From Lachnoanaerobaculum umeaense (GTDB lineage: Bacteria > Bacillota > Clostridia > Lachnospirales > Lachnospiraceae), in the NCBI RefSeq assembly GCF_003589745.1, contig NZ_CP032364.1, positions 1 through 64,000 of the forward strand: a stretch of DNA of 64,000 nucleotides, given 5' to 3'. Shown piece after piece: positions 1-8,874 of the stretch (positions are counted from its first letter, which is position 1; every line of letters starts with the position of its first letter). A program made the translations under genes and the position numbers. Below the pieces are notes generated by a model. It was given only the letters and a program-made list of their open reading frames with translations. It made no database searches and was not told where the DNA came from.

Positions 1-495
1 CAGGATTTGCTTGATTTAAGCCGCCTTGAAAACTGGCAGGATAGAAAAGAGCAAATGGAAAGAATAGTTTTATCAGATATTGCAAACAAAGAATGTCTGT
101 ATTTTGAACCCGTATTTTTTGAGAATAATAAAGAACTTGAATATAATATAGAGGATAATATTTCTGTTTTGGGAGATGCAAATAAGATAAAGGATCTTAT
201 CTCGGTACTTTTGGAAAATGCTATGAAATACTCACTTTCACACACCACACTTACTTTAAATAAGAGAAAAAAGGATATTGTTTTATCTGTTGAAAATGAC
301 GTGGAAAAAGAACTTTCAAAAGAGGATACCGTCAATATATTTAAGCGTTTCTACAGACTTGACGAATCTCACTCAAGTAGCGGCTATGGACTCGGTCTTC
401 CTATCGCAAAGGAAATAGTGCTTATGCATAAGGGAGAAATTAAGGTCGTAAGTAAGGATAAGAAAGTATTCTTTGAGATTTATTTTCATATATAA
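1..495 (+). CDS. Sensor histidine kinase, C-terminal part (5' end outside window)
   Basis: The first base is already inside the reading frame, so this is the last 164 residues of a longer protein. The opening SRLENWQDRK stretch looks like the end of the dimerisation/phosphoacceptor helices; the phosphorylated His is upstream and not visible. An HATPase_c domain follows: N box near residue 70 (LLENAMKY), F box (KRFYRLDES) and G2 box (GYGLGLPIAKEI). This is the ATP-binding core of a classical EnvZ/PhoR-type membrane sensor kinase that phosphorylates a partner response regulator, presumably encoded just upstream. The signal cannot be told from this fragment. A stem-loop follows the stop. Confidence 0.9.
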   Translation, partial: QDLLDLSRLENWQDRKEQMERIVLSDIANKECLYFEPVFFENNKELEYNIEDNISVLGDANKIKDLISVLLENAMKYSLSHTTLTLNKRKKDIVLSVENDVEKELSKEDTVNIFKRFYRLDESHSSSGYGLGLPIAKEIVLMHKGEIKVVSKDKKVFFEIYFHI

Positions 496-510
496 TTTTA
501 ACTAAGTAAT

Positions 511-542
511 TAGGAGGATATAGCAAATATTATATCCTCCTA
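511..542. terminator. Bidirectional intrinsic terminator between convergent genes
   Basis: A 12-bp perfect inverted repeat (TAGGAGGATATA at 511-522 paired with 531-542) with an 8-nt loop lies between the kinase stop at 495 and the convergent small gene ending at 576. The T-rich tail is weak on both sides, so efficiency is uncertain. Confidence 0.6.
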
Positions 543-575
543 TATATTTCATAAAACCGGGTAATTTTGTATCTT

Positions 576-863
576 CTACTTAACATACTTCTCAAATTTG
601 TCTACACTCATTTTTGCTCGCTTAGCAGCCTCATCAACACTCAATATACCATCCTTTACAAGTGATACCAAAGTACTTACAATTCCACTTTCTCCGGCTC
701 TATCAAGCTCTAATACATCTACTTCTTTTCTTAAATCCTCATATAATTCCTTTAATGCTTCTGTCATACCTTCTCCTTTCTCTCCATATTTAAGTCGATA
801 TTTCATATTTGAGGTAATTGGAAACTTTTCGCTATAAAAATCACTTTTTTTAAAAACCTTCAT
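576..863 (-). CDS. Small conserved hypothetical protein (95 aa)
   Basis: A 95-residue soluble, charged protein with a good ribosome-binding site (AAGGAG, 5 nt from the ATG). The C-terminal half (roughly residues 60-95) has the pattern VSLVKDGILSVDEAAKRAKM followed by a short helix. This resembles the C-terminal tail common on Rpn/PD-(D/E)XK transposase-like proteins and on small Lachnospiraceae proteins, but no nuclease domain is present. It may be a free-standing relic of such a tail or a small helix-turn-helix-like protein. It has no operon partner and ends against a shared terminator. Function not recognised. Confidence 0.6.
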   Translation of the reverse strand: MKVFKKSDFYSEKFPITSNMKYRLKYGEKGEGMTEALKELYEDLRKEVDVLELDRAGESGIVSTLVSLVKDGILSVDEAAKRAKMSVDKFEKYVK

Positions 864-965
864 AACGCTCCTTATAAAGAATATTTTAGATAAAAAGAAA
901 AACCATGTTTATTATTCCATATTATTACATTTTAATATTTTATAGAACAAAATATTTTTATTAAT

Positions 966-1008
966 AAAAAAGGTACAGATTCGAAATCCATCGAATCTGC
1001 ACCTTTTT
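966..1008 (-). terminator. Terminator of the malolactic operon
   Basis: A long stem (AAAAAGGT-A-CAGATTCGA with TCGAATCTG-C-ACCTTTTT, one mismatch) with a T run on the leftward side. It lies 70 bp past the stop of the permease gene, and the A/T-flanked symmetric form could stop transcription from both directions. Confidence 0.8.
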
Positions 1009-1080
1009 ACCATAATCTACTTTCACAATCTTTTTACACTAAACTTATTGATATTATCAATTTGGTTTATATATGAAATA

Positions 1081-2025
1081 CTAACCCAATAAGGTAACAA
1101 CAATCGGAACGACAATTATAAAGAGTATAGTGCTCAATGTCACAACATTTGTAGAAAATTCCACATCTCCATCTCCCTGGTTAGCTAAAATTGGGAGGAC
1201 GGCTAAGGCCGGAGCCGCCGATTGTACTACAAATGTATTAAATTCTTTTGTCTCCATACCGGAGGCTGCAAATTTTAATATAAAGTACATTGTAGCAGGT
1301 GCCAAAATAAAGCGTCCTACCAATGTGACAATGGTATCGATGTCAAAACGAATGGTCTTCAATCCCGCCTTGGCTAAGACAATTCCAATATATAGCAGAG
1401 ACAAAGGCGTCACTATATTCCCGATGTAAGTCAAGGTATTTGTTGCAAAACTTGGTACTGAAATTCGCAAGATTAAGAAGACCAAGGCAACAAGGAAACC
1501 AACAAGGGGAGCAGGGAAGAGTTTCTTCCAATTAAATTTAGCTACTTGCTTACTTTTCCCTGACTTACTGTCTGTTGTCATCAGGTAAACGCCTAAAGTC
1601 CATGTAGAGACCGTATTGGTGATATAGTAGATGAGGAAATAAGGCAGTGCCTCATCACCGAAAAGAGCAATATTTAAAGGCAGACCAATGAAAATGGTAT
1701 TAGCATTGACAAAGGTATTAATCATCGTACCACGACGCCCGGGGCGAACATTAAATATTTTTACAGCCGCAAATGCAAAGATATAGCCTAAAATACAAAC
1801 ACCAAAGGTATAAATCATACCACCGGACAGACTAATCAACTTATCCAAAGTCAGGTATTTCAAAACAGACACAAAGATGGAAACAGGCATTGCGACATTC
1901 ATAATCAGCTTAGATAAATTACCGCCAAAACTATCATCGAACCATCCTCGTACCTGCAAGAAATAGCCCAGAATTATAAGGACTATAATAGGAATAATAC
2001 TTTCAATTGAAGTTAAAAAAACCAT
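1081..2025 (-). CDS. mleP: AEC-family malate permease
   Basis: A 314-residue integral membrane protein of the auxin efflux carrier (AEC) family with about ten hydrophobic helices in two halves. Seen motifs include IPIIVLIILGYFLQVRGWF at the N-terminus and NTFVNANTIFIGLPLNIALFG in the centre, the conserved AEC stretch. In lactic acid bacteria AEC proteins next to malolactic enzyme take up malate and release lactate, so this is the likely role. It starts 15 bp after the malolactic enzyme stop, with an AGGAAG site overlapping that stop, so the two are cotranscribed. The substrate is inferred from context only. Confidence 0.85.
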   Translation of the reverse strand: MVFLTSIESIIPIIVLIILGYFLQVRGWFDDSFGGNLSKLIMNVAMPVSIFVSVLKYLTLDKLISLSGGMIYTFGVCILGYIFAFAAVKIFNVRPGRRGTMINTFVNANTIFIGLPLNIALFGDEALPYFLIYYITNTVSTWTLGVYLMTTDSKSGKSKQVAKFNWKKLFPAPLVGFLVALVFLILRISVPSFATNTLTYIGNIVTPLSLLYIGIVLAKAGLKTIRFDIDTIVTLVGRFILAPATMYFILKFAASGMETKEFNTFVVQSAAPALAVLPILANQGDGDVEFSTNVVTLSTILFIIVVPIVVTLLG

Positions 2026-2040
2026 ATTCTATACTACTTC

Positions 2041-3663
2041 CTAGTACTTTGGATACCACTTAAGTTCACTAACAGCTTTCTTCATATCGGTTTCTTGACT
2101 TTGTGCCAATCCCTGCTCTTGAGCTTTTTTAGCAACCGCTTCCGCTACTTTACTTGAAACTTCTGCCACATAAGCAAATGGCGGCAAGACAGGTGCACCC
2201 GGTTTACCTGAATCAACTATACCGCTCAATGAATGTGCAGCTGCACCAATCATTTCATCTGTCAAGAGCTTAGCTTCTGAAGCAAGCATTCCAAGTCCCA
2301 GACCGGGATAGATAAGAGCATTATTAGCCTGACCAATCTGATAAGATACCCCTTTATAATCCACATTGTCGGAAGGTATTCCTGTCGCTACAAAAGCCTT
2401 TCCATCAGACCACTCAATCAAGTCTTTAGCACTTGCTTCTGCCAGCTCAGTTGGATTACTAAGCGGGAAAATAATTGGACGCTCAGTGTTTTGACACATA
2501 GCCTCAACAACCTCTTTTGTAAAGGTATTAGGTTTTGTTGATGTTCCTACCAAGATTGTCGGTTTAACCGTCTTTACAACTTCAAGCAAGTCTGTTAGCT
2601 TGTCAGCATTAGCAAAGTCAGAACGCTTCTTTGCAAATGGACGTTGCTCAGGTGTCAAATCATCCATATCATCAAAAAGAAGACCTTGTTTATCTACCAT
2701 AAAGAAACGTTTGTAAGCCTCTTCTTCTGAGAGTCCTTCTGTAATCATTTCACTGAGAACACGTGATGCAATTCCTGCACCTGCTGTTCCACCGCCAAAG
2801 CAAAGATAGATTTGGTCTGTTAATTTTTCACCACTAATATCTAATGATCCGTAAATACCACCCAGTGTGACAATACCTGTTCCTTGGATATCATCATTGA
2901 AAGTAGGAATTTTATCCTTGTACTTGTTGAGAATATTGGCAGCATTTAGACGACCGAAATCTTCCCAGTGTAAGTAGAGCTTAGGGAAAAGTCGTTCAGC
3001 TGTTTGTACAAACTGATCAATAAAATCATAATAACGGTCTCCACGTACACGCTCATGGCGATTCCCAAGATAGTTAGGATTTTCCAGCAATTCTTTACGG
3101 TTAGTTCCGGCATCAATGACCAAAGGTAAAACAGTTGCAGGGTCAATACCGGCCGCTCCTGTGTAAACCATAAGCTTTCCAACTGAAATATCCACACCAT
3201 TGGTTCCCCAGTCACCAATACCTAAAATTGCTTCTGCATCTGTCACAACAATAAGTCTAATATTACGGTCTCCGGCCGCATTCTTAAGGGTAGCTTCTAT
3301 ATTTTCAGGGTTGTTAATGTCTAAATAGCCCGCATATTGCGTATCAACAAACAAATCACTGTAATTTTCAATCGTAGTTGCAACCGTTGGATCATAAACA
3401 ATCGGATTGAATTCGGCAATGTGTTGGCTAAAAAGATAGTAAAACAAGGTGCGATTAGTATTGAAGATTTCCATCAAGAACAAGCGTTTTTCCAGATTTG
3501 TTGCTTTTTTAGAAAAATGAGCATAGGTTTGTGCCGCTTGCTCCTCCAAAGTTTGCACATAAGGTGGCAAAACTCCAACTAAGCCAAGTTCTTTACGCTC
3601 TTCAAGTGTAAAGGCAGTTCCCTTATTTAAAAAGGGATTATTCAAAATATCATGTGCATTCAT
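2041..3663 (-). CDS. mleS: Malolactic enzyme (NAD-dependent, L-malate to L-lactate + CO2)
   Basis: A 540-residue protein matching the length and layout of lactic-acid-bacterial malolactic enzymes. The N-terminal malic domain opens with [20 protein letters not shown]. The central [13 protein letters not shown] and [20 protein letters not shown] stretches form the malate/NAD site, FNDDIQGTG carries the metal ligands, and [12 protein letters not shown] is the Rossmann NAD loop. It ends with LKWYPKY, as in Lactococcus/Streptococcus MleS. An ordinary malic enzyme is the alternative, but the N-terminal and C-terminal signatures favour malolactic. The strong AAAGGAGG site fixes the start. The reaction deacidifies the cytoplasm and yields a proton gradient together with the permease. 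Close similarity to streptococcal enzymes suggests transfer. Confidence 0.88.
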   Translation of the reverse strand: MNAHDILNNPFLNKGTAFTLEERKELGLVGVLPPYVQTLEEQAAQTYAHFSKKATNLEKRLFLMEIFNTNRTLFYYLFSQHIAEFNPIVYDPTVATTIENYSDLFVDTQYAGYLDINNPENIEATLKNAAGDRNIRLIVVTDAEAILGIGDWGTNGVDISVGKLMVYTGAAGIDPATVLPLVIDAGTNRKELLENPNYLGNRHERVRGDRYYDFIDQFVQTAERLFPKLYLHWEDFGRLNAANILNKYKDKIPTFNDDIQGTGIVTLGGIYGSLDISGEKLTDQIYLCFGGGTAGAGIASRVLSEMITEGLSEEEAYKRFFMVDKQGLLFDDMDDLTPEQRPFAKKRSDFANADKLTDLLEVVKTVKPTILVGTSTKPNTFTKEVVEAMCQNTERPIIFPLSNPTELAEASAKDLIEWSDGKAFVATGIPSDNVDYKGVSYQIGQANNALIYPGLGLGMLASEAKLLTDEMIGAAAHSLSGIVDSGKPGAPVLPPFAYVAEVSSKVAEAVAKKAQEQGLAQSQETDMKKAVSELKWYPKY

Positions 3664-3675
3664 AATGCAACCTCC

Positions 3676-3706
3676 TTTAATTTTGTGTAATCATTATAAC
3701 ACAATT
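3676..3706 (-). promoter_or_regulatory. Putative promoter/operator of the malolactic operon
   Basis: Reading leftward, a TATAAT-like -10 lies within an imperfect dyad TTGTGT-N10-ACACAA just upstream of the mleS ribosome-binding site. Such a dyad over the -10 could be an operator. No regulator gene is adjacent, so this is only a candidate. Confidence 0.35.
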
Positions 3707-3908
3707 ATATATCTAATATAATCTCTTGTAACAGATAAGTTTTTATATGTTTTTTAATAAAAATAGCATTAATTCACAATTAATTTATAAATTAATCCAC
3801 TATATTCATATTATATGGTTTCTTTTACAATCTAATATTAATATCTGCATCTATTTCGATAAGACACTCTTTTTTCTTACTTTATCAAGGTCTTTGTTAT
3901 TAAAAAAG

Positions 3909-3972
3909 GGGGCTGTCGGGAAATGACAGCCATAAAAAGGGGTGGTATGACTCAAAATGAATCATACCACCC
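3909..3972. mobile_element. Solo right end of an IS1182-type element (64-bp relic)
   Basis: These 64 bp align without gaps to the right terminus of the complete element at 10790-12849 (positions 12849 down to 12786), with 8 differences. The relic carries the 16-bp terminal repeat GGGGCTGTCGGGAAAT and the subterminal hairpin GGGTGGTATGA/TCATACCACCC. No transposase or second end is near it. The rest of the gap from 3664 to 3908 holds only the malolactic leader and AT-rich DNA. The hairpin lies just past the stop at 3979 and probably serves as that operon's terminator. Confidence 0.85.
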
Positions 3973-3978
3973 TATTTA

Positions 3979-4362
3979 CTATGAGCTGCTTTCACAATCT
4001 TTTTTTGTTTTTCCATTTTCACCTGCCATAATAATAGCTGCCATAATGCAAAGAAAACTTCCTATTATCAAATAAACCATTTCAAAGGTTCCGCTTGTAC
4101 CATAGATTTCCAATACACCTTTGTATATTGAACCTGCACTAAGAGTTGCTATACCACATTTCCAAGGCAGGGTTACATTGTCCGAAACTGTTCTTTTTAA
4201 AATAAGATTATTTAAAAGACTTGGTATGAAAAGTCCTATAAAAGGTATCAAAAATGCATACATCATATAGCTTGAATATACGCCATGTGAAAAATACTCA
4301 TATATCTGTCCGAATATAAATACAAATACTGAAACTCCAAGATAAATCCGTGATTTCTTCAT
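3979..4362 (-). CDS. Small four-helix membrane protein (127 aa)
   Basis: The protein is almost entirely hydrophobic, with about four membrane helices (roughly residues 5-24, 30-50, 68-87 and 94-113), and ends in a charged, Ser-rich cytosolic tail. I do not recognise a family. Its ATG shares one base with the TGA of the upstream phosphodiester glycosidase (TGATG), so translation is coupled and it is the last gene of the four-gene surface operon. Transcription probably ends in the IS-derived hairpin at 3940-3972. It may help anchor or export the products of the other three genes, but nothing in the sequence proves that. Confidence 0.7.
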   Translation of the reverse strand: MKKSRIYLGVSVFVFIFGQIYEYFSHGVYSSYMMYAFLIPFIGLFIPSLLNNLILKRTVSDNVTLPWKCGIATLSAGSIYKGVLEIYGTSGTFEMVYLIIGSFLCIMAAIIMAGENGKTKKDCESSS

Positions 4363-5414
4363 CAGTTTCCACCTCCAATATATACTATATCACTTACCGA
4401 TCTTTCCTGATTTGATCGCCCGTTTGTAGTAGGATTGTTTATGATCTCTCCCTTGAAAACCATAGTGGAAGAACCGCCACCATCCAGATTATAGGCATCT
4501 GTTACTCCAAGTTCTTTCATGAATGTTGCAAGTTCATAAAGGCTTAATCCTGCACTCTCGCTTGTTCTTCCGTCTGATACCACAAATACATAGTGATTGT
4601 TTCCAAGATATCCGATTGCCGTTCTCGGATTGCTTGCCATCGCCATTCCTACTTCATCATTTTCGCCTACCGATATTTCTCCATCCGCTAAAAGTACAGG
4701 ACCGAATGATAGCACCTGATATGCTCCGCTTTGTAAAAGTTCTTCTGCACTTGTTTCATTCTCTGATACAAACTCAAACTCTCCGGTTTTAGTTATAACC
4801 AAGGCATCTCTGTCTCCTGATGTGTTTCTGTAAAGATTTCCGTTTCTTATAACATATCCTGCCTGTCTTGCACCATAGTAATCTCCATTGATAGCAAGGA
4901 TGGCATTATTCTCTTCAGCTATATTTGAAGTTGTATCTGTAATATTTCTTCCGTAAGTATTATTTGCAAGTGCAGTCTTTAAAACCGAAACATCACTTAC
5001 TGTTACATCCGCCACATAAATATCACTATCATATGCTCTGTACTGTTTTAATGTAATACTTGTATTACTGTCGGAATACTCTCCTATAACAGTACCTCCT
5101 TCAACTGTCTGCACATTAGCCACTGTAGCACTGCTTATTTCATCAGAATTTTCTTTTTCGGCACTGTTTGATGCTACATTTGTCTCTGATGTTAAATTTG
5201 TTGTTGTGCTTGTTCCGGTATTAAGTTTTTCTTGTATGGCAGCCTCCACACTTTCCTTTATACTGCTGCTTGTAGTTTCTGCGACTACATTTGAAGCCAT
5301 TACACTTTGCATAGGATGCGGTATTACAAATGTATCTAAAAGAGCATATGTACTGAATGAAAATAAGGCTACGCCATATAATATGCCTAAACCCTTTTTA
5401 TTTAATTTCTTCAT
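4362..5414 (-). CDS. Phosphodiester glycosidase (NAGPA-domain) exported protein
   Basis: 350 residues. An N-terminal signal anchor (about residues 8-28) is followed by a Ser/Thr-rich linker (about 40-100) and then a NAGPA domain (PF09992) over about residues 150-350. Key motifs are AINGDYYG near the middle and NLDGGGSSTMVFKG near the end, the conserved Asp/Gly-rich signature of the family that removes GlcNAc from phosphodiester-linked glycans. Bacterial members act outside the cell on exopolysaccharide or wall glycans. It follows a GT2-GtrA transferase and a glycan-binding lipoprotein in one operon, supporting a surface-glycan role. The substrate is unknown. Confidence 0.85.
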   Translation of the reverse strand: MKKLNKKGLGILYGVALFSFSTYALLDTFVIPHPMQSVMASNVVAETTSSSIKESVEAAIQEKLNTGTSTTTNLTSETNVASNSAEKENSDEISSATVANVQTVEGGTVIGEYSDSNTSITLKQYRAYDSDIYVADVTVSDVSVLKTALANNTYGRNITDTTSNIAEENNAILAINGDYYGARQAGYVIRNGNLYRNTSGDRDALVITKTGEFEFVSENETSAEELLQSGAYQVLSFGPVLLADGEISVGENDEVGMAMASNPRTAIGYLGNNHYVFVVSDGRTSESAGLSLYELATFMKELGVTDAYNLDGGGSSTMVFKGEIINNPTTNGRSNQERSVSDIVYIGGGN

Positions 5415-5429
5415 ATATTTTACTCCTGT

Positions 5430-6506
5430 CTATTTTAAAGAAGCGGCATAATTATTCTCTCTTACAGTCTCTTTTTTCTTTGCAAACACCAGATGTCTTT
5501 GCACAAAGTATGATACTGTAAATAAAACCACTTCTGTTATTATCTTAGCCAAATATGCATTTATATTTAATATTTCTACCATTCCTCGAAGAATTAAAGT
5601 ATTCATTGAAAATATAAATGCCGCAAGTCCCAAATACGAGAGATATTCTCCTGCAAGATTCTTCTCGTCTTTTTTATTATTTTTAAACACAAACTTTTTA
5701 TTTACAAAAAAGTTGAAGTGTAATGATATAATGCGGGCAATCGCATTTGAAAGTATTATGCTTCCTGAAAACAAAAAGCATATTGTGTAAAGTAAAAAAT
5801 CTATAATAAAGGATAGAATAGAGCTGCCGCAAAACTTGAAGATCTGACTGTATATTCTTGCAGAGTCTTTTATAGTATCAAAGTGACTTTCTTCATTGTC
5901 ATCGATATATATCGTTTCAATAGTGTACTCCTTCATCCTTATACCTTTTCTTGCAAAATGAAGTAACATATTCATCTCATACTCATACCTCTCTCCTTTT
6001 ATTTGTAGCAGCTCCGGAATCAAACTTTTATGAAATGCCCTCATTCCGGTCTGAGTATCTTCAATATTTACGCCTGTAGAAATAGAAAATATCTTTTTGG
6101 TGATATAATTTCCTATTCTTGATCTTAGTGGCGAATCCTTCGACTGTTCTCTGCATCCAAGTATTAGGCTGTCTTCACTTTCCATTGATTTATCCAGCAG
6201 ATATAGTGCGTCCTTTAGTGAATGCTGTCCGTCTGCGTCCAAAGTTATTACTACGAAATCATCTTCTAATTTATTTAAATAAGACAGACCTTCCTTTAGT
6301 GCGGCTCCCTTTCCCTGATTTACATAAAAGTGAATGACCTTTGCTCTACTGTTCTTTTCAAGTTGGGAAAATAGGGGAAGATATTCTTCCCCTGAACCGT
6401 CATTCACCACTACTACCTCTATTCCTCTTGCTTCAATGGACTGCACAAAATATATCAAATTTTCATTTGGCTTATATGCCGGTATTAGGGCAAATTTTCT
6501 TTTCAT
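5430..6506 (-). CDS. Glycosyltransferase family 2 fused to GtrA-like membrane domain
   Basis: 358 residues. Residues about 1-215 are a GT2/DPM1-like catalytic domain with VVNDGSGEE (nucleotide binding), ITLDADGQHS (DxD metal site) and DTQTGMRAFHKS. Residues about 225-345 form a GtrA domain with four membrane helices ending in an Arg/Lys-rich tail. Such fusions charge a lipid carrier (usually undecaprenyl phosphate) with a sugar and move it across the membrane for surface-glycan decoration. The ATG overlaps the TAA of the upstream lipoprotein gene (TAATG), showing translational coupling. The sugar and the acceptor are not evident. Confidence 0.88.
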   Translation of the reverse strand: MKRKFALIPAYKPNENLIYFVQSIEARGIEVVVVNDGSGEEYLPLFSQLEKNSRAKVIHFYVNQGKGAALKEGLSYLNKLEDDFVVITLDADGQHSLKDALYLLDKSMESEDSLILGCREQSKDSPLRSRIGNYITKKIFSISTGVNIEDTQTGMRAFHKSLIPELLQIKGERYEYEMNMLLHFARKGIRMKEYTIETIYIDDNEESHFDTIKDSARIYSQIFKFCGSSILSFIIDFLLYTICFLFSGSIILSNAIARIISLHFNFFVNKKFVFKNNKKDEKNLAGEYLSYLGLAAFIFSMNTLILRGMVEILNINAYLAKIITEVVLFTVSYFVQRHLVFAKKKETVRENNYAASLK

Positions 6507-8704
6507 TACTTCTCCTTTCTGGATGTATCTCCTGTCTTTTGATTGCTGTTTTGTTTATTCTTTTTCTTATTAGAATCAGTTTTACTCTTACTGCTCTTGT
6601 TGTTTTCATTCTGTGGCGGCTGTCCCATTGGTGGTTGACCTTGATTATTTCCCTGACCTCTTCCCTGGAAGTTTCCACTCATCTCAGGTGGCTGGCCCTG
6701 GCCATTTCCTCCTCTTCCCTGGAAGTTTCCATTCATCTCAGGTGGCTGGCCCTGTGGCGGTTGACCCTGGCCATTTCCCCCTCTTCCCTGGAAGTTTCCA
6801 TTCATCTCAGGTGGCTGGCCCTGGCCATTTCCTCCTCTTCCCTGGAAGTTTCCACTCATCTCCGGTGGCTGACCCTGTGGCGGTTGACCCTGGTCATTTC
6901 CCCCTCTTCTCTGGAAGTTTCCATTCATCTCAGGTGGCTGACCCTGTGGCGGCTGGCCCATTGGTGGCTGTCCCTGGTCATTTCCCTGACCTCCTCCCTG
7001 TGAGTTGCCATTTGGTCCTCCCTGTGGTGGCTGACCCTGGTCATTTCCCCCTCTTCTCTGGAAGTTTCCATTCATCTCAGGTGGTTGGCCCATTGGCGGC
7101 TGCCCTTGGTTGTTTCCATAACCTCTTCCCTGTGAGTTTCCATTTGGTCCTCCCTGTGGCGGCTGACCCATTTTTGGCTGATTTCCACCCTGTGGCGGCT
7201 GACCCTGGTCATTTCCTCCTCTTCCTTGGAAGTTTCCATTCATCTCAGGTGGCTGGCCCTGTGGTGGTTGACCATTTCCACACATTCCACCCTGTGGTGG
7301 CTGACCGAAGTTTCCTCCCTGAGAGTTGCCCGCGGTAACAGAACTTTCACTGTCTCCTACACTTACCTTATAGTTTTTTCCACTTTCAATCTCAGCACTG
7401 CTGTATAAAACTGCATTATAGCTCTGTGTCTGATCTGCTGATGTGAAAAGCTCCTTTCCGGATTCATCGCTTACCTTAATAGTAGCTCCTGTAGTCGCAT
7501 TATTATCTAAATAGTAGATAATACTTGACTGAGTTGAATTATTTCCGTTAAATCCCTGGAACATTCCGGAATTACCTGTTGCAAGTATGCTTCCGCCTGT
7601 AATAGTACCTGTTCCTTCATAATCAATCGGTGCATTCCCACCATTTGAAGGTCCGTCTACAACTATATTTCCACCGGAAATATTTAAATCACCATTGGAA
7701 TCTATACCGTCACCGCCCGGAATTATCTTTATATCTCCTCCTGAGATATTGATAGCATAGCTAACCTGTGATCCGTCTGTTGAATCTCCGGCTGCATTTA
7801 TACCGTCATCACTTGAGTTTACAAGTATATTTCCACCTTCAATATTTACGGTAATTCCTTCAAGGCCTTCATTTGAAGCCGCTATATTTATTTTTCCGTC
7901 TTTAACAGTCAAGGTATTATCAGCATGCAATGCATCATCACCTGCATTGATATTGATCTCTCCATTTTCAAATGTAACATCACCCTTGGAATGTAGTGCA
8001 TCCTCTACAGTAGTAATATCAAAATTTCCATTCTTTACAACAAGTATTTTCTTACCGTTAAGTCCGTGATGTGAAGCTGTAATACTGTAGTTTCCGCTTT
8101 CTACATTCAAGTTTGATTTTGAATGTATAGCATCCTCATATCCACCTTCCACTGTAAGCTTGCCTGATCCTGTTAAATTTATATCTCCTTCGCTGTAAAC
8201 AGCCGCATCGTAAGCATTATCCTCACTTGAGGAATTCTCATCCTGAGTATTTGCAGCTCTCATATCGCTTATCTTATTATCGCTGCCATCAACCAGGTTG
8301 ATATTTATATTTCCGCTCTTTCCGACTATCGGTGCATCTGATGAATTTGATATTGTAAAATTATCAAGATTTAAGTTTACATCTCCGTCTGCACTTACCA
8401 CTATCTGTCCTTCACTCAAATTGCCTTTTAATCGATAATTTCCCGCCTTACTTATTGTAATGATATTTCCCTCGCTGCTTGCTCCTTCTCCGTTTATAGA
8501 AACTGTATTATTATCAATTTTTATACTTGTTTCATTCCCTTGAGTTTTCTCACTTTTACTGTTAGTTACATTTGCTCTTACTGTTGCCGCACTTGCATCC
8601 TGTGATGCATTGCAGGCACCAAGTCCAAGCATAAGTCCCATTCCCATTAAGGAGAATGCAATATTTCTGTTTATCTTCTTATTATCTGTTATTTTACTTT
8701 TCAT
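6506..8704 (-). CDS. Cthe_2159-type carbohydrate-binding lipoprotein with long Gly/Gln/Pro repeat tail
   Basis: 732 residues. The signal peptide has a lipobox (LGLGAC, Cys about residue 31). Residues about 60-470 are repetitive short strands with recurring DGIN/DALH/EDAIHSK turns, the parallel beta-helix pattern of the DUF4353 family; Clostridium thermocellum Cthe_2159 binds cellulose and polygalacturonate. From about residue 475 to 705 the protein is low complexity: GQPPQG, GQPPEMNGNFQGRGG and variants. The last 25 residues are Lys/Ser-rich. It heads the operon with GT2-GtrA, NAGPA and a small membrane protein. A glycan-adhesion or wall-spanning stalk role is inferred. The repeat tail is probably length-variable. 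Confidence 0.85.
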   Translation of the reverse strand: MKSKITDNKKINRNIAFSLMGMGLMLGLGACNASQDASAATVRANVTNSKSEKTQGNETSIKIDNNTVSINGEGASSEGNIITISKAGNYRLKGNLSEGQIVVSADGDVNLNLDNFTISNSSDAPIVGKSGNININLVDGSDNKISDMRAANTQDENSSSEDNAYDAAVYSEGDINLTGSGKLTVEGGYEDAIHSKSNLNVESGNYSITASHHGLNGKKILVVKNGNFDITTVEDALHSKGDVTFENGEININAGDDALHADNTLTVKDGKINIAASNEGLEGITVNIEGGNILVNSSDDGINAAGDSTDGSQVSYAINISGGDIKIIPGGDGIDSNGDLNISGGNIVVDGPSNGGNAPIDYEGTGTITGGSILATGNSGMFQGFNGNNSTQSSIIYYLDNNATTGATIKVSDESGKELFTSADQTQSYNAVLYSSAEIESGKNYKVSVGDSESSVTAGNSQGGNFGQPPQGGMCGNGQPPQGQPPEMNGNFQGRGGNDQGQPPQGGNQPKMGQPPQGGPNGNSQGRGYGNNQGQPPMGQPPEMNGNFQRRGGNDQGQPPQGGPNGNSQGGGQGNDQGQPPMGQPPQGQPPEMNGNFQRRGGNDQGQPPQGQPPEMSGNFQGRGGNGQGQPPEMNGNFQGRGGNGQGQPPQGQPPEMNGNFQGRGGNGQGQPPEMSGNFQGRGQGNNQGQPPMGQPPQNENNKSSKSKTDSNKKKNKQNSNQKTGDTSRKEK
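6600..7320. repeat. In-frame minisatellite in the lipoprotein gene
   Basis: About 0.7 kb of degenerate tandem repeats with units of roughly 27-60 bp encode GQPPQG / GQPPEMNGNFQGRGG blocks. Several units are nearly identical at DNA level, for example the blocks near 6665-6740, 6780-6850 and 6905-6960. They are in frame, GC-rich compared with the surrounding DNA, and prone to slippage or recombination, so repeat number should vary between strains. Confidence 0.9.
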
Positions 8705-8830
8705 AAGCTCCTCATTTCTCTTATACTAATTTTATTTTCAAAGTAATGTTTTCCTTTGATGCATTAAGAATACAAAAGTAAACTGAAATGAAACTGAAAA
8801 AAACAGGCTAATTTGTGAAAAATATGTGAA

Positions 8831-8874
8831 AAAAAGCCTTACAAACAAGTAAAACTTGAATGTAAGACTTTTAG
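8831..8874 (-). terminator. Terminator of the isochorismatase/cyclase pair
   Basis: Directly abutting the cyclase stop codon is a stem AAAGCCTTACA/TGTAAGACTTT with an inner CAAGT/ACTTG stem and a run of seven T in the leftward transcript. Confidence 0.8.

Noticed and set aside
6600..7320. CRISPR-like array
   Set aside because: The units are degenerate, coding and contiguous; there are no unique spacers and no cas genes.
6613..7338. Plus-strand frames rich in Pro/Ser/His opposite the repeat tail
   Set aside because: They are mirror frames of the in-frame repeats of the lipoprotein gene; repetitive DNA keeps several frames open.
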